Assembly (NCBI GenBank): GCA_903858195.1
Contig: CAIOHW010000085.1
Span: 1-6,432, forward strand
From: Oligoflexia bacterium
GTDB taxonomy: Bacteria; Bdellovibrionota; UBA1018
Direction: 5' to 3'
Length of the DNA: 6,432 bases
The notes under the pieces: generated by a model
The model's database searches: none
The model's input: only the letters and a program-made list of their open reading frames with translations
What the model was told of the DNA's origin: nothing
In this document: piece after piece, positions 1 to 5,587 of the stretch
Numbering within the stretch: position 1 is the stretch's first letter
How the letters are laid out: each line of letters starts with the position of its first letter
Program-made: the position numbers and the translations under genes

Positions 1-680
1 ACCTTTGATTTTACAAACCGGGGAGCCACCACCCAGTTGTTGCTCCCCGTGGCCCCGTCCTTGGGCTCAAAGGGATAGAGCGGAGCTGCGCTCTCGATGC
101 GGGCCTGGTCACCCCGAGGGCCGGACCGATATTCGCCGGGCTTTAAGATCGGCGTCTGCCACGGAAAATCCATCTTGAGCGGATGCCCCTGCCGGGCATG
201 GGTGTCGGTCACGATGTCCTGCTCAAACGAACGGCTCGTCTGGTCAAAAGCCTGCAGGAGCAGCATCAAAAGCGTGTCACGCACCGTCCAGGGGTCACTG
301 CGCCACACTGGGGTGGATTCGGCGTTTACGCCGCGGGCGTAGGCTTCCAGCCGTTCTCGCTCGTCAGCAGGCAGGCCCCGTTCGAGCTTCGCAGCGCGGC
401 GCTCGAGCTCGAGGAGCCGCAGCACGAAATCTCCCTTGATGAAAGAAAGCCCGCCCTCCTCGGCAAGCCTGCCCCGGCCCGTCTGGCGCAGGATGCGCAT
501 CTGTTCGGCCCTTCCACGCGAGTGAATGCGGCCAAAGCACTCAAACGACTCCATCTCGCTCTGGGCCACCCCCTGAATGATGCCGTGCTCGATCACTGAG
601 ATCTGGCAATCGGCCATCGAACGCAGGGGCAGGACCAGGGCCAAGCCCAGAACAGGCAGCAGCACGGAAGTTTTCTTCAT
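1..680 (-). CDS. Penicillin acylase family (Ntn-hydrolase) precursor, N-terminal part, runs off the left edge
   Basis: This leftward frame is open from the ATG at 680-678 to base 1 (226 complete codons). Residues 1-23 form a Sec signal peptide: KK, a hydrophobic core VLLPVLGLALVLPL, and a likely cut after SMA before DC. The rest follows the alpha chain of penicillin acylases in order: a GRGRLAE segment near 68-73, LEAYARGVNA at 111-120, and a DPW...RDTLL segment at 129-138. GSNNWVV at 212-218 then matches the autoproteolytic junction, where Ser213 would become the N-terminal nucleophile of the beta chain. In the family, the precursor self-cleaves in the periplasm and hydrolyses amide bonds of N-acyl compounds such as beta-lactams or acyl-homoserine lactones; the substrate here cannot be told. 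The usual GVPHI and QDRLWQM motifs are strongly altered (GIIQGVA, RGRAEQM). No Shine-Dalgarno precedes the ATG, but the signal peptide fixes the start. The beta chain lies outside the window. Confidence 0.85.
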   Translation of the reverse strand, partial: MKKTSVLLPVLGLALVLPLRSMADCQISVIEHGIIQGVAQSEMESFECFGRIHSRGRAEQMRILRQTGRGRLAEEGGLSFIKGDFVLRLLELERRAAKLERGLPADERERLEAYARGVNAESTPVWRSDPWTVRDTLLMLLLQAFDQTSRSFEQDIVTDTHARQGHPLKMDFPWQTPILKPGEYRSGPRGDQARIESAAPLYPFEPKDGATGSNNWVVAPRFVKSK

Positions 681-710
681 GCCGGAACGGTAACGAGGTG
701 GGATTCCGGC
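681..710. promoter_or_regulatory. 7-bp inverted repeat abutting the acylase start codon
   Basis: GCCGGAA (681-687) and TTCCGGC (704-710) form a perfect 7-bp inverted repeat with a 16-base spacer. It lies in the 104-bp spacer between the leftward acylase gene and the rightward lipoprotein gene. The inner edge touches the acylase ATG, so in that mRNA it could fold over the ribosome-binding region; as DNA it could be an operator. Both roles are inferred. I found no convincing -35/-10 pair in this spacer. Confidence 0.35.
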
Positions 711-784
711 CGCAAGTGGGGGTTGCGATCCATGGCCGCCCGGAATACGAAGTTCACAGGGGTTCATCCCCGGGAGAAAACCAC

Positions 785-1423
785 ATGAACGCACGCTTGG
801 TCTCGTCACTCGCCCTTTTGGCAACCCTCACCCTCTCTGCCTGCGGCAAGGTGGGACCCTACACCGTCGAGATCGAACCCAAGCAGCGCGTGAACATCGT
901 GACCCTCTCGGAGGGCGAGCTTGCGCTCGAGCCCGGGCAGAAGCTCAAGGGCCTTGCCACTTACTTTCCTGCGACCAAAAGGCTTGAACTCGAAGTGGGA
1001 AGCGAAAAGCTCGTTTTTAGAAAAACAAAGATCAACCCGGACACCGGCGAGCTCACGGCTCACCCGGATTTTACCGAAGTCCGCACCACCTCGGGCGATG
1101 CGCTCGGGCTTCAGTCCAAGCGCTCGCTGGTGTGCAATCCCGACTGCGAACGCGTCGAACGCGAAACCCGCGTCGAAGACTGCACCTACTATGAGACCTA
1201 CCCCGAGCTTCACTGCCGCCGCTTCCACGGCCGCACGATCTGCGAGACGGTCTATGTCCGCCGCCCCGTCCGCGGCCGACAGACGGTCGAGTACCTCCAC
1301 CGCACCCGGGATTACGAGATCAAGGGGTCGATCTACGGTTTGGCACTGGGGGATGTCGCCCTCACCCACGCCGAGATGACCGAGATCGACACCGATGCCC
1401 GCGTGATCAGCGCCTGTCGTTAA
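785..1423 (+). CDS. Hypothetical Cys/Arg-rich lipoprotein
   Basis: The product has 212 residues and I do not recognise its family. The ATG at 785 is preceded by GGGAG (772-776) at a normal distance. The first 20 residues form a lipoprotein signal, with R4, a hydrophobic core and the lipobox LSAC, and Cys20 as the lipidated residue, so the protein is expected to be anchored in a membrane facing the periplasm or the cell surface. Residues about 25-115 are mixed polar/hydrophobic and look beta-rich. Residues 117-200 are rich in Cys, Arg and Tyr, with Cys at 117, 121, 133, 144 and 153, and Cys211 is next to last. Six cysteines beside the lipidated one would allow disulfides in an oxidising compartment. 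The frame is open upstream to 698, but that extension lacks a good ribosome-binding site and would bury the signal peptide. A short hairpin, GGGG(759-762)/CCCC(768-771), sits just before the ribosome-binding site. The lipocalin gene follows in the same direction after 103 bp, with no terminator between, so they may be co-transcribed. Confidence 0.75.
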   Translation: MNARLVSSLALLATLTLSACGKVGPYTVEIEPKQRVNIVTLSEGELALEPGQKLKGLATYFPATKRLELEVGSEKLVFRKTKINPDTGELTAHPDFTEVRTTSGDALGLQSKRSLVCNPDCERVERETRVEDCTYYETYPELHCRRFHGRTICETVYVRRPVRGRQTVEYLHRTRDYEIKGSIYGLALGDVALTHAEMTEIDTDARVISACR

Positions 1424-1514
1424 GGCGGTCCCAGCAGGTTTTGTCTAGGACTAATATCCGACTAAACTCTTGCAGTATTCAGAGGGGGCTGGTAGCTCAG
1501 GCCCACTCGAACCC

Positions 1515-1521
1515 AAGGAGG
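1515..1521 (+). promoter_or_regulatory. Ribosome-binding site fixing the lipocalin start
   Basis: AAGGAGG lies 5 bases before the ATG at 1527. It is a near-perfect Shine-Dalgarno sequence and selects this start over the upstream in-frame start at 1470, which would add 19 residues before the signal peptide. Confidence 0.75.
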
Positions 1522-1526
1522 ATCCC

Positions 1527-2099
1527 ATGAAGCTTCATTCACTCACCGGCCTTCTCTCCCTGACCCTACTGGCCTGCGCAGGCCCCATGCTGAGCCCCTC
1601 AGATGCCCATGCGCTGGGCAAGGGCAAGGAATACCCCGAGCTCAAGACCGTCGAGTACGTCGACGTCAATCGCTACCTCGGCCGCTGGTTCGAGATTTCG
1701 GCATTTGAACTCTGGTTCGAAAAGGGCTGCAAGGGCGTCACCGCCGACTACTCGCTCCTGCCCGATAGCCGCATCCGTGTGGTCAACTCCTGCTACAAGG
1801 GCTCGCTCGACGGCAAGCTCAAGGTCGCAAACGGCAAGGCTCGCGTGGTCGATACCGAGACCAACGCCAAGCTCAAGGTCTCCTTCTTCTGGCCCTTCTC
1901 GGGCGACTACTGGATTCTCGAGCTCGGCACTCACTACGAGTACGCCGTGGTGGGCTCGCCTGACCGCGAGACCCTCTGGGTGCTCAGCCGTTCTCCTGTG
2001 ATGGATCCCGCCGTCTACGCTGGAATTTTGGATCGCATGTCGGCCAAGGCCTTCGATGTTTCGCGCCTGCGCATGATGGAGCATCGCCCGATTCCCTGA
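1527..2099 (+). CDS. blc: Blc-type bacterial lipocalin, probable lipoprotein
   Basis: The protein has 190 residues. The signal region carries a lipobox-like LLAC with Cys17, as in the outer-membrane lipoprotein Blc; cleavage after AHA (27-29) by signal peptidase I is an alternative. The lipocalin signature YLGRWFEISAF at 50-60 includes the invariant GxW (G52, W54). It is followed by the strand motif VTADYSLL (71-78), the Blc-like SFFWPFSGDYWI (119-130), and YEYAVVGSPD plus LWVLSRSP (137-157), the strongest family match. The fold is an eight-stranded barrel that binds hydrophobic ligands such as fatty acids or lysophospholipids; Blc acts in envelope maintenance. Cys68 and Cys89 could form a disulfide, a pairing I recall in Blc relatives. 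An intrinsic terminator follows 26 bases after the stop. A weak promoter candidate, TTGTCT (1441-1446) and TAAACT (1463-1468) with a 16-bp spacer, lies upstream. The symbol is given by family resemblance. Confidence 0.9.
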   Translation: MKLHSLTGLLSLTLLACAGPMLSPSDAHALGKGKEYPELKTVEYVDVNRYLGRWFEISAFELWFEKGCKGVTADYSLLPDSRIRVVNSCYKGSLDGKLKVANGKARVVDTETNAKLKVSFFWPFSGDYWILELGTHYEYAVVGSPDRETLWVLSRSPVMDPAVYAGILDRMSAKAFDVSRLRMMEHRPIP

Positions 2100-2124
2100 A
2101 GGACTGGGCAGTAGAATTCTTTTC

Positions 2125-2157
2125 AAGAGCCGCCCGCAAGGGTGGCTCTTTTTTTTT
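2125..2157 (+). terminator. Intrinsic terminator after the lipocalin gene
   Basis: Arms at 2125-2135 and 2140-2150 form an 11-bp stem, with ten Watson-Crick pairs and one G-T pair, closed by the tetraloop GCAA. A run of nine T (2149-2157) follows directly. This is a textbook rho-independent terminator for the transcript carrying the lipocalin. Confidence 0.93.
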
Positions 2158-2175
2158 GTTCCGTTAGACTCGGGG

Positions 2176-2193
2176 CATCCTGAAACGAGGATG
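2176..2193. promoter_or_regulatory. Small dyad in the leader of the FadL-type gene
   Basis: CATCC (2176-2180) and GGATG (2189-2193) form a 5-bp inverted repeat with an 8-base spacer. It lies in the 71-base gap between the lipocalin terminator and the FadL start, where that gene's promoter must also be. I could not pick out a convincing -35/-10 pair there. The dyad could be an operator half-site pair or chance. Confidence 0.25.
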
Positions 2194-2228
2194 TAGTTCA
2201 AACCACAACCCAAAGGAGTGCGTTGAAT

Positions 2229-3500
2229 ATGAACCATCGTAATAAACAGGCCATCCTGGCGGGCTCAGTCGCCCTCATGCTGGTCAGTTCGAACACCGTT
2301 TTCGCAGCCGGTTTTGAAAAGTCGGTCCTCTGGTCGGGCAAGTACGCCGGCCAGGGCAATGCAGCCGTCTCGAGCGCAAGCGGCGCCGAAGCGCTGTACT
2401 TCAACCCCGCAGGACTTGCAGGCGCGGCAGGAACCCAGCTCTCGCTCAACGTGTCGCCCACCTACTCGACCTTCAGCGGCCCCGTAACGACGGCCAATGA
2501 AACGGTCGAAGGCGTGCAGACCAGCTCGCCGATCTTCGGTGCGCTCGCAAGCTACGCGATCAATGAGAAGCTTGGATTCGGCATCGGCGCCTATGTCGCC
2601 GGTGGCGCGAAGGCCAAGTATGAAGGTGCCGAGGTGGCAGCCCCCTTCACCATCACCCTGAATCCCGAAACCGACCTGAGCGCGATCGAGTACTCGGCAG
2701 GCCTCGGCTATGAAGTCATGCCGGGCTTCCGTCTGGGTGCAGCCGTTCGCTACACCCAGGTCAAGGCCGCTCTGACCAGCGCCAGCCAGTCTGGTGCTGG
2801 ACCAACCACCACCGTCTCTGAGGCGGAAATCACCGACCTGAGCGATGCCCAGTTTGGCGGATATCGCCTGGGTGCCAGCTACTCTGGCGCGCAATGGGGA
2901 CTGGGTGTCAATTACCGTTCAGCCGTGGACTTCTCAGCCGAAGGCTCTGCAACCATTCGCTATGAAACGGTCGCCAGTGCCGGGACCATCAACGACGTCG
3001 CAGCGTTCGATGCCACTGTGGCATCCACGCTGCCCGCACAGCTCTCGGTGGGCGGTCACTACAACGTCTCCGAGTCGCTCCGGCTCGCAGCTGAGTATGT
3101 GTGGACCAACTACAAGAAGGTCGACACCCTCGACATCTCTGGCGGAACAGCTCCGTTCGCGCTTTCGGACCTGACGGTCAACTTCAAGGACCAGACCAAC
3201 GTCCGTCTTGGAGCAAGCTACGCGATGAGCCCGGAATGGACCCTCCGTGCAGGGTATGTCTACACCTCGCAGGTGACTCCGGCATCGCTGGCTCGTCCGA
3301 CCCTCACTCCTCCGGGAACGGCCTACTCGGTCACTGCTGGCGCAGGCTATGCCCTGAGCGCCAACATGGACCTGAACCTCGCCGGAGAATACGCCAAGGC
3401 AAGCGGCACGGGCACCGGCGACACCAATGCCCAGACCAAGGCTGGCGACTTCGAAGCCAACGGCTACATGATCCACACCGGCATCACTTATCGGATGTGA
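2229..3500 (+). CDS. FadL/OmpP1-family outer-membrane transport protein
   Basis: The protein has 423 residues, normal for the family. The ATG at 2229 lies 10 bases after AAAGGAG (2212-2218); an in-frame TTG at 2223 is also possible but would add only two residues. Residues 1-26 are a signal peptide with a cut after VFA. The mature protein starts AGFEKS and carries the family N-terminal region with small residues (KYAGQGNAAVSS) and the conserved YFNPAG at 57-62. In FadL this N-terminal segment plugs the barrel. The remainder is a run of alternating beta strands rich in Gly, Tyr and Ala (for example FGIGAY, YRLGASYS, WTLRAGYVYTS), ending in HTGITYRM. This fits a 14-stranded barrel for diffusion of long-chain fatty acids or other hydrophobic compounds across the outer membrane. 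The usual C-terminal aromatic residue is replaced by Met, with Tyr two residues before it. Terminators flank the gene on both sides, so it is probably monocistronic. The substrate is unknown. Confidence 0.88.
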   Translation: MNHRNKQAILAGSVALMLVSSNTVFAAGFEKSVLWSGKYAGQGNAAVSSASGAEALYFNPAGLAGAAGTQLSLNVSPTYSTFSGPVTTANETVEGVQTSSPIFGALASYAINEKLGFGIGAYVAGGAKAKYEGAEVAAPFTITLNPETDLSAIEYSAGLGYEVMPGFRLGAAVRYTQVKAALTSASQSGAGPTTTVSEAEITDLSDAQFGGYRLGASYSGAQWGLGVNYRSAVDFSAEGSATIRYETVASAGTINDVAAFDATVASTLPAQLSVGGHYNVSESLRLAAEYVWTNYKKVDTLDISGGTAPFALSDLTVNFKDQTNVRLGASYAMSPEWTLRAGYVYTSQVTPASLARPTLTPPGTAYSVTAGAGYALSANMDLNLAGEYAKASGTGTGDTNAQTKAGDFEANGYMIHTGITYRM

Positions 3501-3522
3501 TCCAGTAGCAGATGTAAACGAG

Positions 3523-3558
3523 GCGGCCCGGTGGCGACACCGGGCCGCTTTCTTTTTT
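3523..3558 (+). terminator. Intrinsic terminator after the FadL-type gene
   Basis: GCGGCCCGGTG (3523-3533) pairs perfectly with CACCGGGCCGC (3538-3548), giving an 11-bp, very GC-rich stem with the tetraloop GCGA. The T-rich tail TTTCTTTTTT runs from 3549 to 3558. The reverse direction lacks a U-tract, so it should act mainly on rightward transcripts. The upstream in-frame GTG at 3531 for the next gene lies inside this hairpin and is therefore an unlikely start. Confidence 0.93.
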
Positions 3559-3590
3559 CCTGCACCCGTCTTGCACTCCCAGCAGGACAT

Positions 3591-4064
3591 ATGAACTCCA
3601 AAAAACTCGTAAAAGGACTCTCGCTGCTCGGACTCGGGGCGGCTGGCATGTATTTCTTCGACCCCAAGATGGGACCCCGCAGGCGCTCGATGGCCCGCGA
3701 TCAGGTTCGCCACTACCGGCGTGAAGCCTCCCGACGCATGGCGGGACTCTCTCGCGACCTCGCCTCGCGCACCAAAGGGCTCATCCATCAGGCAAGCCAG
3801 CTCGTTGTCCCTGAGTTCCTTCAGAGGTCACCCGCCTCGCCCAGCGACGAGACCCTCAAAGCGCGCGCCCTGAGCCGCGCGGGTCGCGTGCGGCACCACG
3901 AACCCCGCACCTTTGACATCCAGGCCCATGAGGGGTGCATCACCATCACCGGATCGATCGACGATGGCGACTATCAGCGCCTCTACCGGGCACTGAGAAA
4001 GATCCCGGGCGTCAAAAAAATCGAGCGCGAGACCGTTGTCGGCAACGGACAGGTCGTGAGCTAG
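3591..4064 (+). CDS. Membrane-anchored BON-domain protein
   Basis: The protein has 157 residues. The ATG at 3591 has a modest CAGGA ribosome-binding site about 3 bases upstream, and any earlier start falls in the terminator hairpin. Residues 7-23 (VKGLSLLGLGAAGMYFF) are one hydrophobic segment, followed by FDPKMGPRRR. This glycine-rich anchor, then an aspartate-proline and a basic stretch, is common at the start of BON proteins and some YtxH-like proteins. Residues 32-75 are basic and probably helical. Residues about 87-152 resemble a BON domain: a helix, ITITGSIDD (117-125), a second helix (DYQRLYRALRKIPG) and a closing strand VKKIERETVV (141-150). BON domains are thought to bind phospholipid or mediate envelope contacts, as in OsmY and DolP (YraP). 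The protein lacks a cleavable signal, so it probably stays in the inner membrane. The stop codon overlaps that of the converging PLP-enzyme gene. The precise function is unknown. Confidence 0.75.
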   Translation: MNSKKLVKGLSLLGLGAAGMYFFDPKMGPRRRSMARDQVRHYRREASRRMAGLSRDLASRTKGLIHQASQLVVPEFLQRSPASPSDETLKARALSRAGRVRHHEPRTFDIQAHEGCITITGSIDDGDYQRLYRALRKIPGVKKIERETVVGNGQVVS

Positions 4065-5296
4065 GCGAGCGCCTGCGCCAGATCAGCAATCAGATCGGCC
4101 GGGTTCTCGAGACCGACTGAAAGGCGGATCAGGCCATCGGTGATCCCACACTGGGACATGAGCGCGTCGTCCATCTCGGAGTGGGTCATGGTTTTGGGGT
4201 GCTCGATGAGCGTCTCAGTACCGCCGAGGCTCACTGCCAGATGGGCGACCTTGACGCGGTTCAGGACCTCGAAGGCCTTTTTCTTTCCGCCCCTCACCTC
4301 AAACGACATCACCGAACCAAAGCCCGAGAGCTGGGTCTTTTGGATCGCAGCCTGACGTGATCCGGGCTTGACGCTGCCCGGATAAAGCACCTTTTGAACG
4401 CCGGGATGACCCTCGAGGTAGCGAGCCACCTCAAGTGCGCAGCGGGCCTGTGACTCCATGCGGATCTTGAGAGTCTCGAGCGAGCGCATGATCTGCCAAC
4501 ACACAAACGGCGAACACATGGTGCCAAGAAAGCTTCGGTAGACGTTGATCTCGGAGATGAGCGCCGCAGATCCCATCACGGCACCGGCGATCAGGTCGCT
4601 GTGGCCGCCGATGAACTTGGTCGCGCTGTAAACTGACAGATGCGCCCCATGCCGGATGGGCTGCTGGAAAACGGGCCCAAGCATCGTGTTGTCGACCACA
4701 AGCAGGGCCTTGGAGCCCGAGCGATCGATGATCTCACGCATTTCGCTGATGCCCGTGCTCTCGAGACTGGGGTTCGAGGGCGTCTCGACAAAAACCACTT
4801 TTACACCCGCACCCTCGGGTGAGGCCAGAAGCCTGGCGATGGCACCCGGCGCGTCCTCACCGGCAGCCACCGGCAGCGCACGAACATTGAACTGGGGCAG
4901 CATGTCCTTCAGAAAGTGCGCGGTGCCGCCGTACACGGGTACCGTATAGGCAACCGCATCGCCCGGCTTGCAAAGCGCAAGCAGAGTGGTCGTGATGGCA
5001 GCCATGCCTGAGGCAAAGACCGAGGCCTTCTCGGCATCCTCCCAGAGCTTGAGCCTCTCTTCGAGGATCTCGAGCTCGGGATTATTGAGTCGCGAGTAGA
5101 TCAGTCCCTGCGTCTTGTTGCTTTCTTTCTTGCCCAACGCGACCTGAAAAAACTCCTCACCATCTTCGGCCGTCTTGAAGAGAAAGGTCGAAGTGAGAAA
5201 AAGGGGCGGTTTTACTGCGCCTTCGGACCACCAAGGGTTGTAGCCATGGCGCATCATGAGGGTTTCGGGAGCGAGACTTGTTCCGATTTCAGACAT
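4061..5296 (-). CDS. PLP-dependent Cys/Met metabolism enzyme, cystathionine gamma-synthase family
   Basis: From the ATG at 5296 the protein has 411 residues, the usual length. It contains the whole fold-type I active site of the family: YSR (67-69), which binds the PLP phosphate of the neighbouring subunit; SGMAA (96-100); YGGT (122-125), whose Tyr stacks on PLP; ETPSNP (171-176); VDNTM with Asp202 at the pyridine nitrogen; SATKFIGGHSD with Lys227 as the Schiff-base lysine; and RLSVGLEN with Arg391 for the substrate carboxylate. The start LAPETLMM...GYNPWWSEGAVKPPLFLTSTF and the inserted loop before YSRLNNP match a subgroup usually annotated only as cystathionine gamma-synthase family protein. 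Synthase, beta-lyase and gamma-lyase activities cannot be separated by eye; the Cys after YG found in methionine gamma-lyases is absent. The frame is open to 5401 (TTG there, ATG at 5350), but the extra residues are basic and unlike the family. GGAG lies only one base from the chosen ATG, so the start is not certain. No terminator follows. Confidence 0.9.
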   Translation of the reverse strand: MSEIGTSLAPETLMMRHGYNPWWSEGAVKPPLFLTSTFLFKTAEDGEEFFQVALGKKESNKTQGLIYSRLNNPELEILEERLKLWEDAEKASVFASGMAAITTTLLALCKPGDAVAYTVPVYGGTAHFLKDMLPQFNVRALPVAAGEDAPGAIARLLASPEGAGVKVVFVETPSNPSLESTGISEMREIIDRSGSKALLVVDNTMLGPVFQQPIRHGAHLSVYSATKFIGGHSDLIAGAVMGSAALISEINVYRSFLGTMCSPFVCWQIMRSLETLKIRMESQARCALEVARYLEGHPGVQKVLYPGSVKPGSRQAAIQKTQLSGFGSVMSFEVRGGKKKAFEVLNRVKVAHLAVSLGGTETLIEHPKTMTHSEMDDALMSQCGITDGLIRLSVGLENPADLIADLAQALA

Positions 5297-5361
5297 TCTC
5301 CAATGAGTAGCACGCGGCCGCCCGTCAAACAACCGGCGTAAATGTCTCATTTCTGTTTGAA

Positions 5362-5400
5362 TTTTGGCTAAATTTGGCCTTTTTCTGGCGTTTTTCGCCA
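5362..5400. promoter_or_regulatory. Helically phased T-tracts with TGGC repeats (probable intrinsic bend)
   Basis: T-tracts at 5362-5365, 5373-5375, 5380-5384 and 5391-5395 recur at about one helical turn. TGGC occurs at 5365, 5375 and 5386, and its inverse CGCCA at 5396, with spacings of 10, 11 and 10. The last pair makes the dyad TGGCG-TTTTT-CGCCA (5386-5400). Phased T-tracts bend DNA. The element lies between the divergent PLP-enzyme and flagellin genes, so it may bind an architectural or regulatory protein. The assigned role is inference. Confidence 0.4.
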
Positions 5401-5405
5401 AGATA
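5400..5405 (-). promoter_or_regulatory. Weak -10 candidate for the PLP-enzyme gene
   Basis: On the minus strand TATCTT (5405-5400) matches four of six bases of the sigma-70 -10 box, but the -35 side is poor. If used, the mRNA would start near 5393, with a leader of about 95 bases to the ATG at 5296. It would also exclude the upstream TTG at 5401 as a start. Confidence 0.2.
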
Positions 5406-5468
5406 CCGACGAAACTGCACCAACAATTACAACAGGCAAGAACTTCCTCACCTGTGTCCTTTTTTTTC

Positions 5469-5495
5469 TTAAGCGGGCAAAAACTTCACCGATAG
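5469..5495 (+). promoter_or_regulatory. Candidate sigma-28 (FliA) promoter of the flagellin gene
   Basis: TTAAGCGG (5469-5476) and ACCGATAG (5488-5495) are separated by exactly 11 bases. The sigma-28 consensus is TAAAGTTT-N11-GCCGATAA, so the -10 core CCGATA is intact and the -35 keeps a partial match (T.AAG). A run of eight T (5460-5467) lies directly upstream and may act as an UP-like element. Flagellin genes are classic FliA targets, which supports the call. Transcription would begin near 5502, giving a leader of about 115 nt. Confidence 0.7.
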
Positions 5496-5533
5496 GTTGG
5501 GTGTGGGAAGGGAAAGAATGCCCGACCCCACAA

Positions 5534-5556
5534 GCATGGAGCAAGGAGCCCCATGC
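5534..5556 (+). promoter_or_regulatory. Leader hairpin with GGA in the loop, possible CsrA-type site
   Basis: GCATGG (5534-5539) pairs with CCATGC (5551-5556), leaving an 11-base loop that contains AAGGAG. The CsrA/RsmA recognition pattern is a GGA exposed in a hairpin loop. Further GGA triplets in the same leader are at 5506, 5511, 5538, 5559, 5575, 5578 and 5611, the last overlapping the flagellin Shine-Dalgarno. CsrA control of flagellin translation is established in Bacillus subtilis (hag, with FliW); its use here is inferred. Confidence 0.35.
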
Positions 5557-5587
5557 CGGGAACTGAAGACTCACGGAGGAAAACCAG

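Noticed and set aside
183..599. Rightward 138-codon open frame at the left end
   Set aside because: It is antisense to the penicillin-acylase frame, has no recognisable domain, signal or good ribosome-binding site, and is explained by high-GC codon use on the other strand.
806..1369. Leftward 187-codon frame opposite the Cys-rich lipoprotein
   Set aside because: The opposite strand carries a lipobox signal peptide with a ribosome-binding site; this frame shows no family features and is a GC-driven shadow.
1486..1515. tRNA-like string GGTAGCTCAG followed by CTCGAACCC
   Set aside because: These resemble D-arm and T-arm motifs, but they are only about ten bases apart. There is no anticodon arm and no acceptor stem, so this is not a tRNA or a convincing tRNA fragment.
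3531..3590. Upstream GTG start adding 20 residues to the BON protein
   Set aside because: The start codon lies in the stem of the FadL terminator and has no suitable ribosome-binding site; the ATG at 3591 gives the expected membrane anchor right at the N-terminus.
2265..3788. Long leftward frames opposite the FadL-type gene (2265-2894 and 2934-3788)
   Set aside because: The FadL signal peptide, NPAG motif and beta-strand pattern are on the plus strand. The antisense frames have low-complexity, unconserved-looking translations, and one crosses the terminator hairpin.
5432..5467. ACAGG/CCTGT dyad followed by a T8 run, considered as a terminator
   Set aside because: The stem is only 5 bp with a 14-base loop and the T run is separated from it. 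No gene ends just upstream on the plus strand, so the T run is better read as part of the flagellin promoter region.
5368..5574. Leftward 68-codon frame over the flagellin leader
   Set aside because: It starts with GTG opposite the leader, has no clear Shine-Dalgarno or recognisable motif, and overlaps the candidate FliA promoter and the phased T-tract element.
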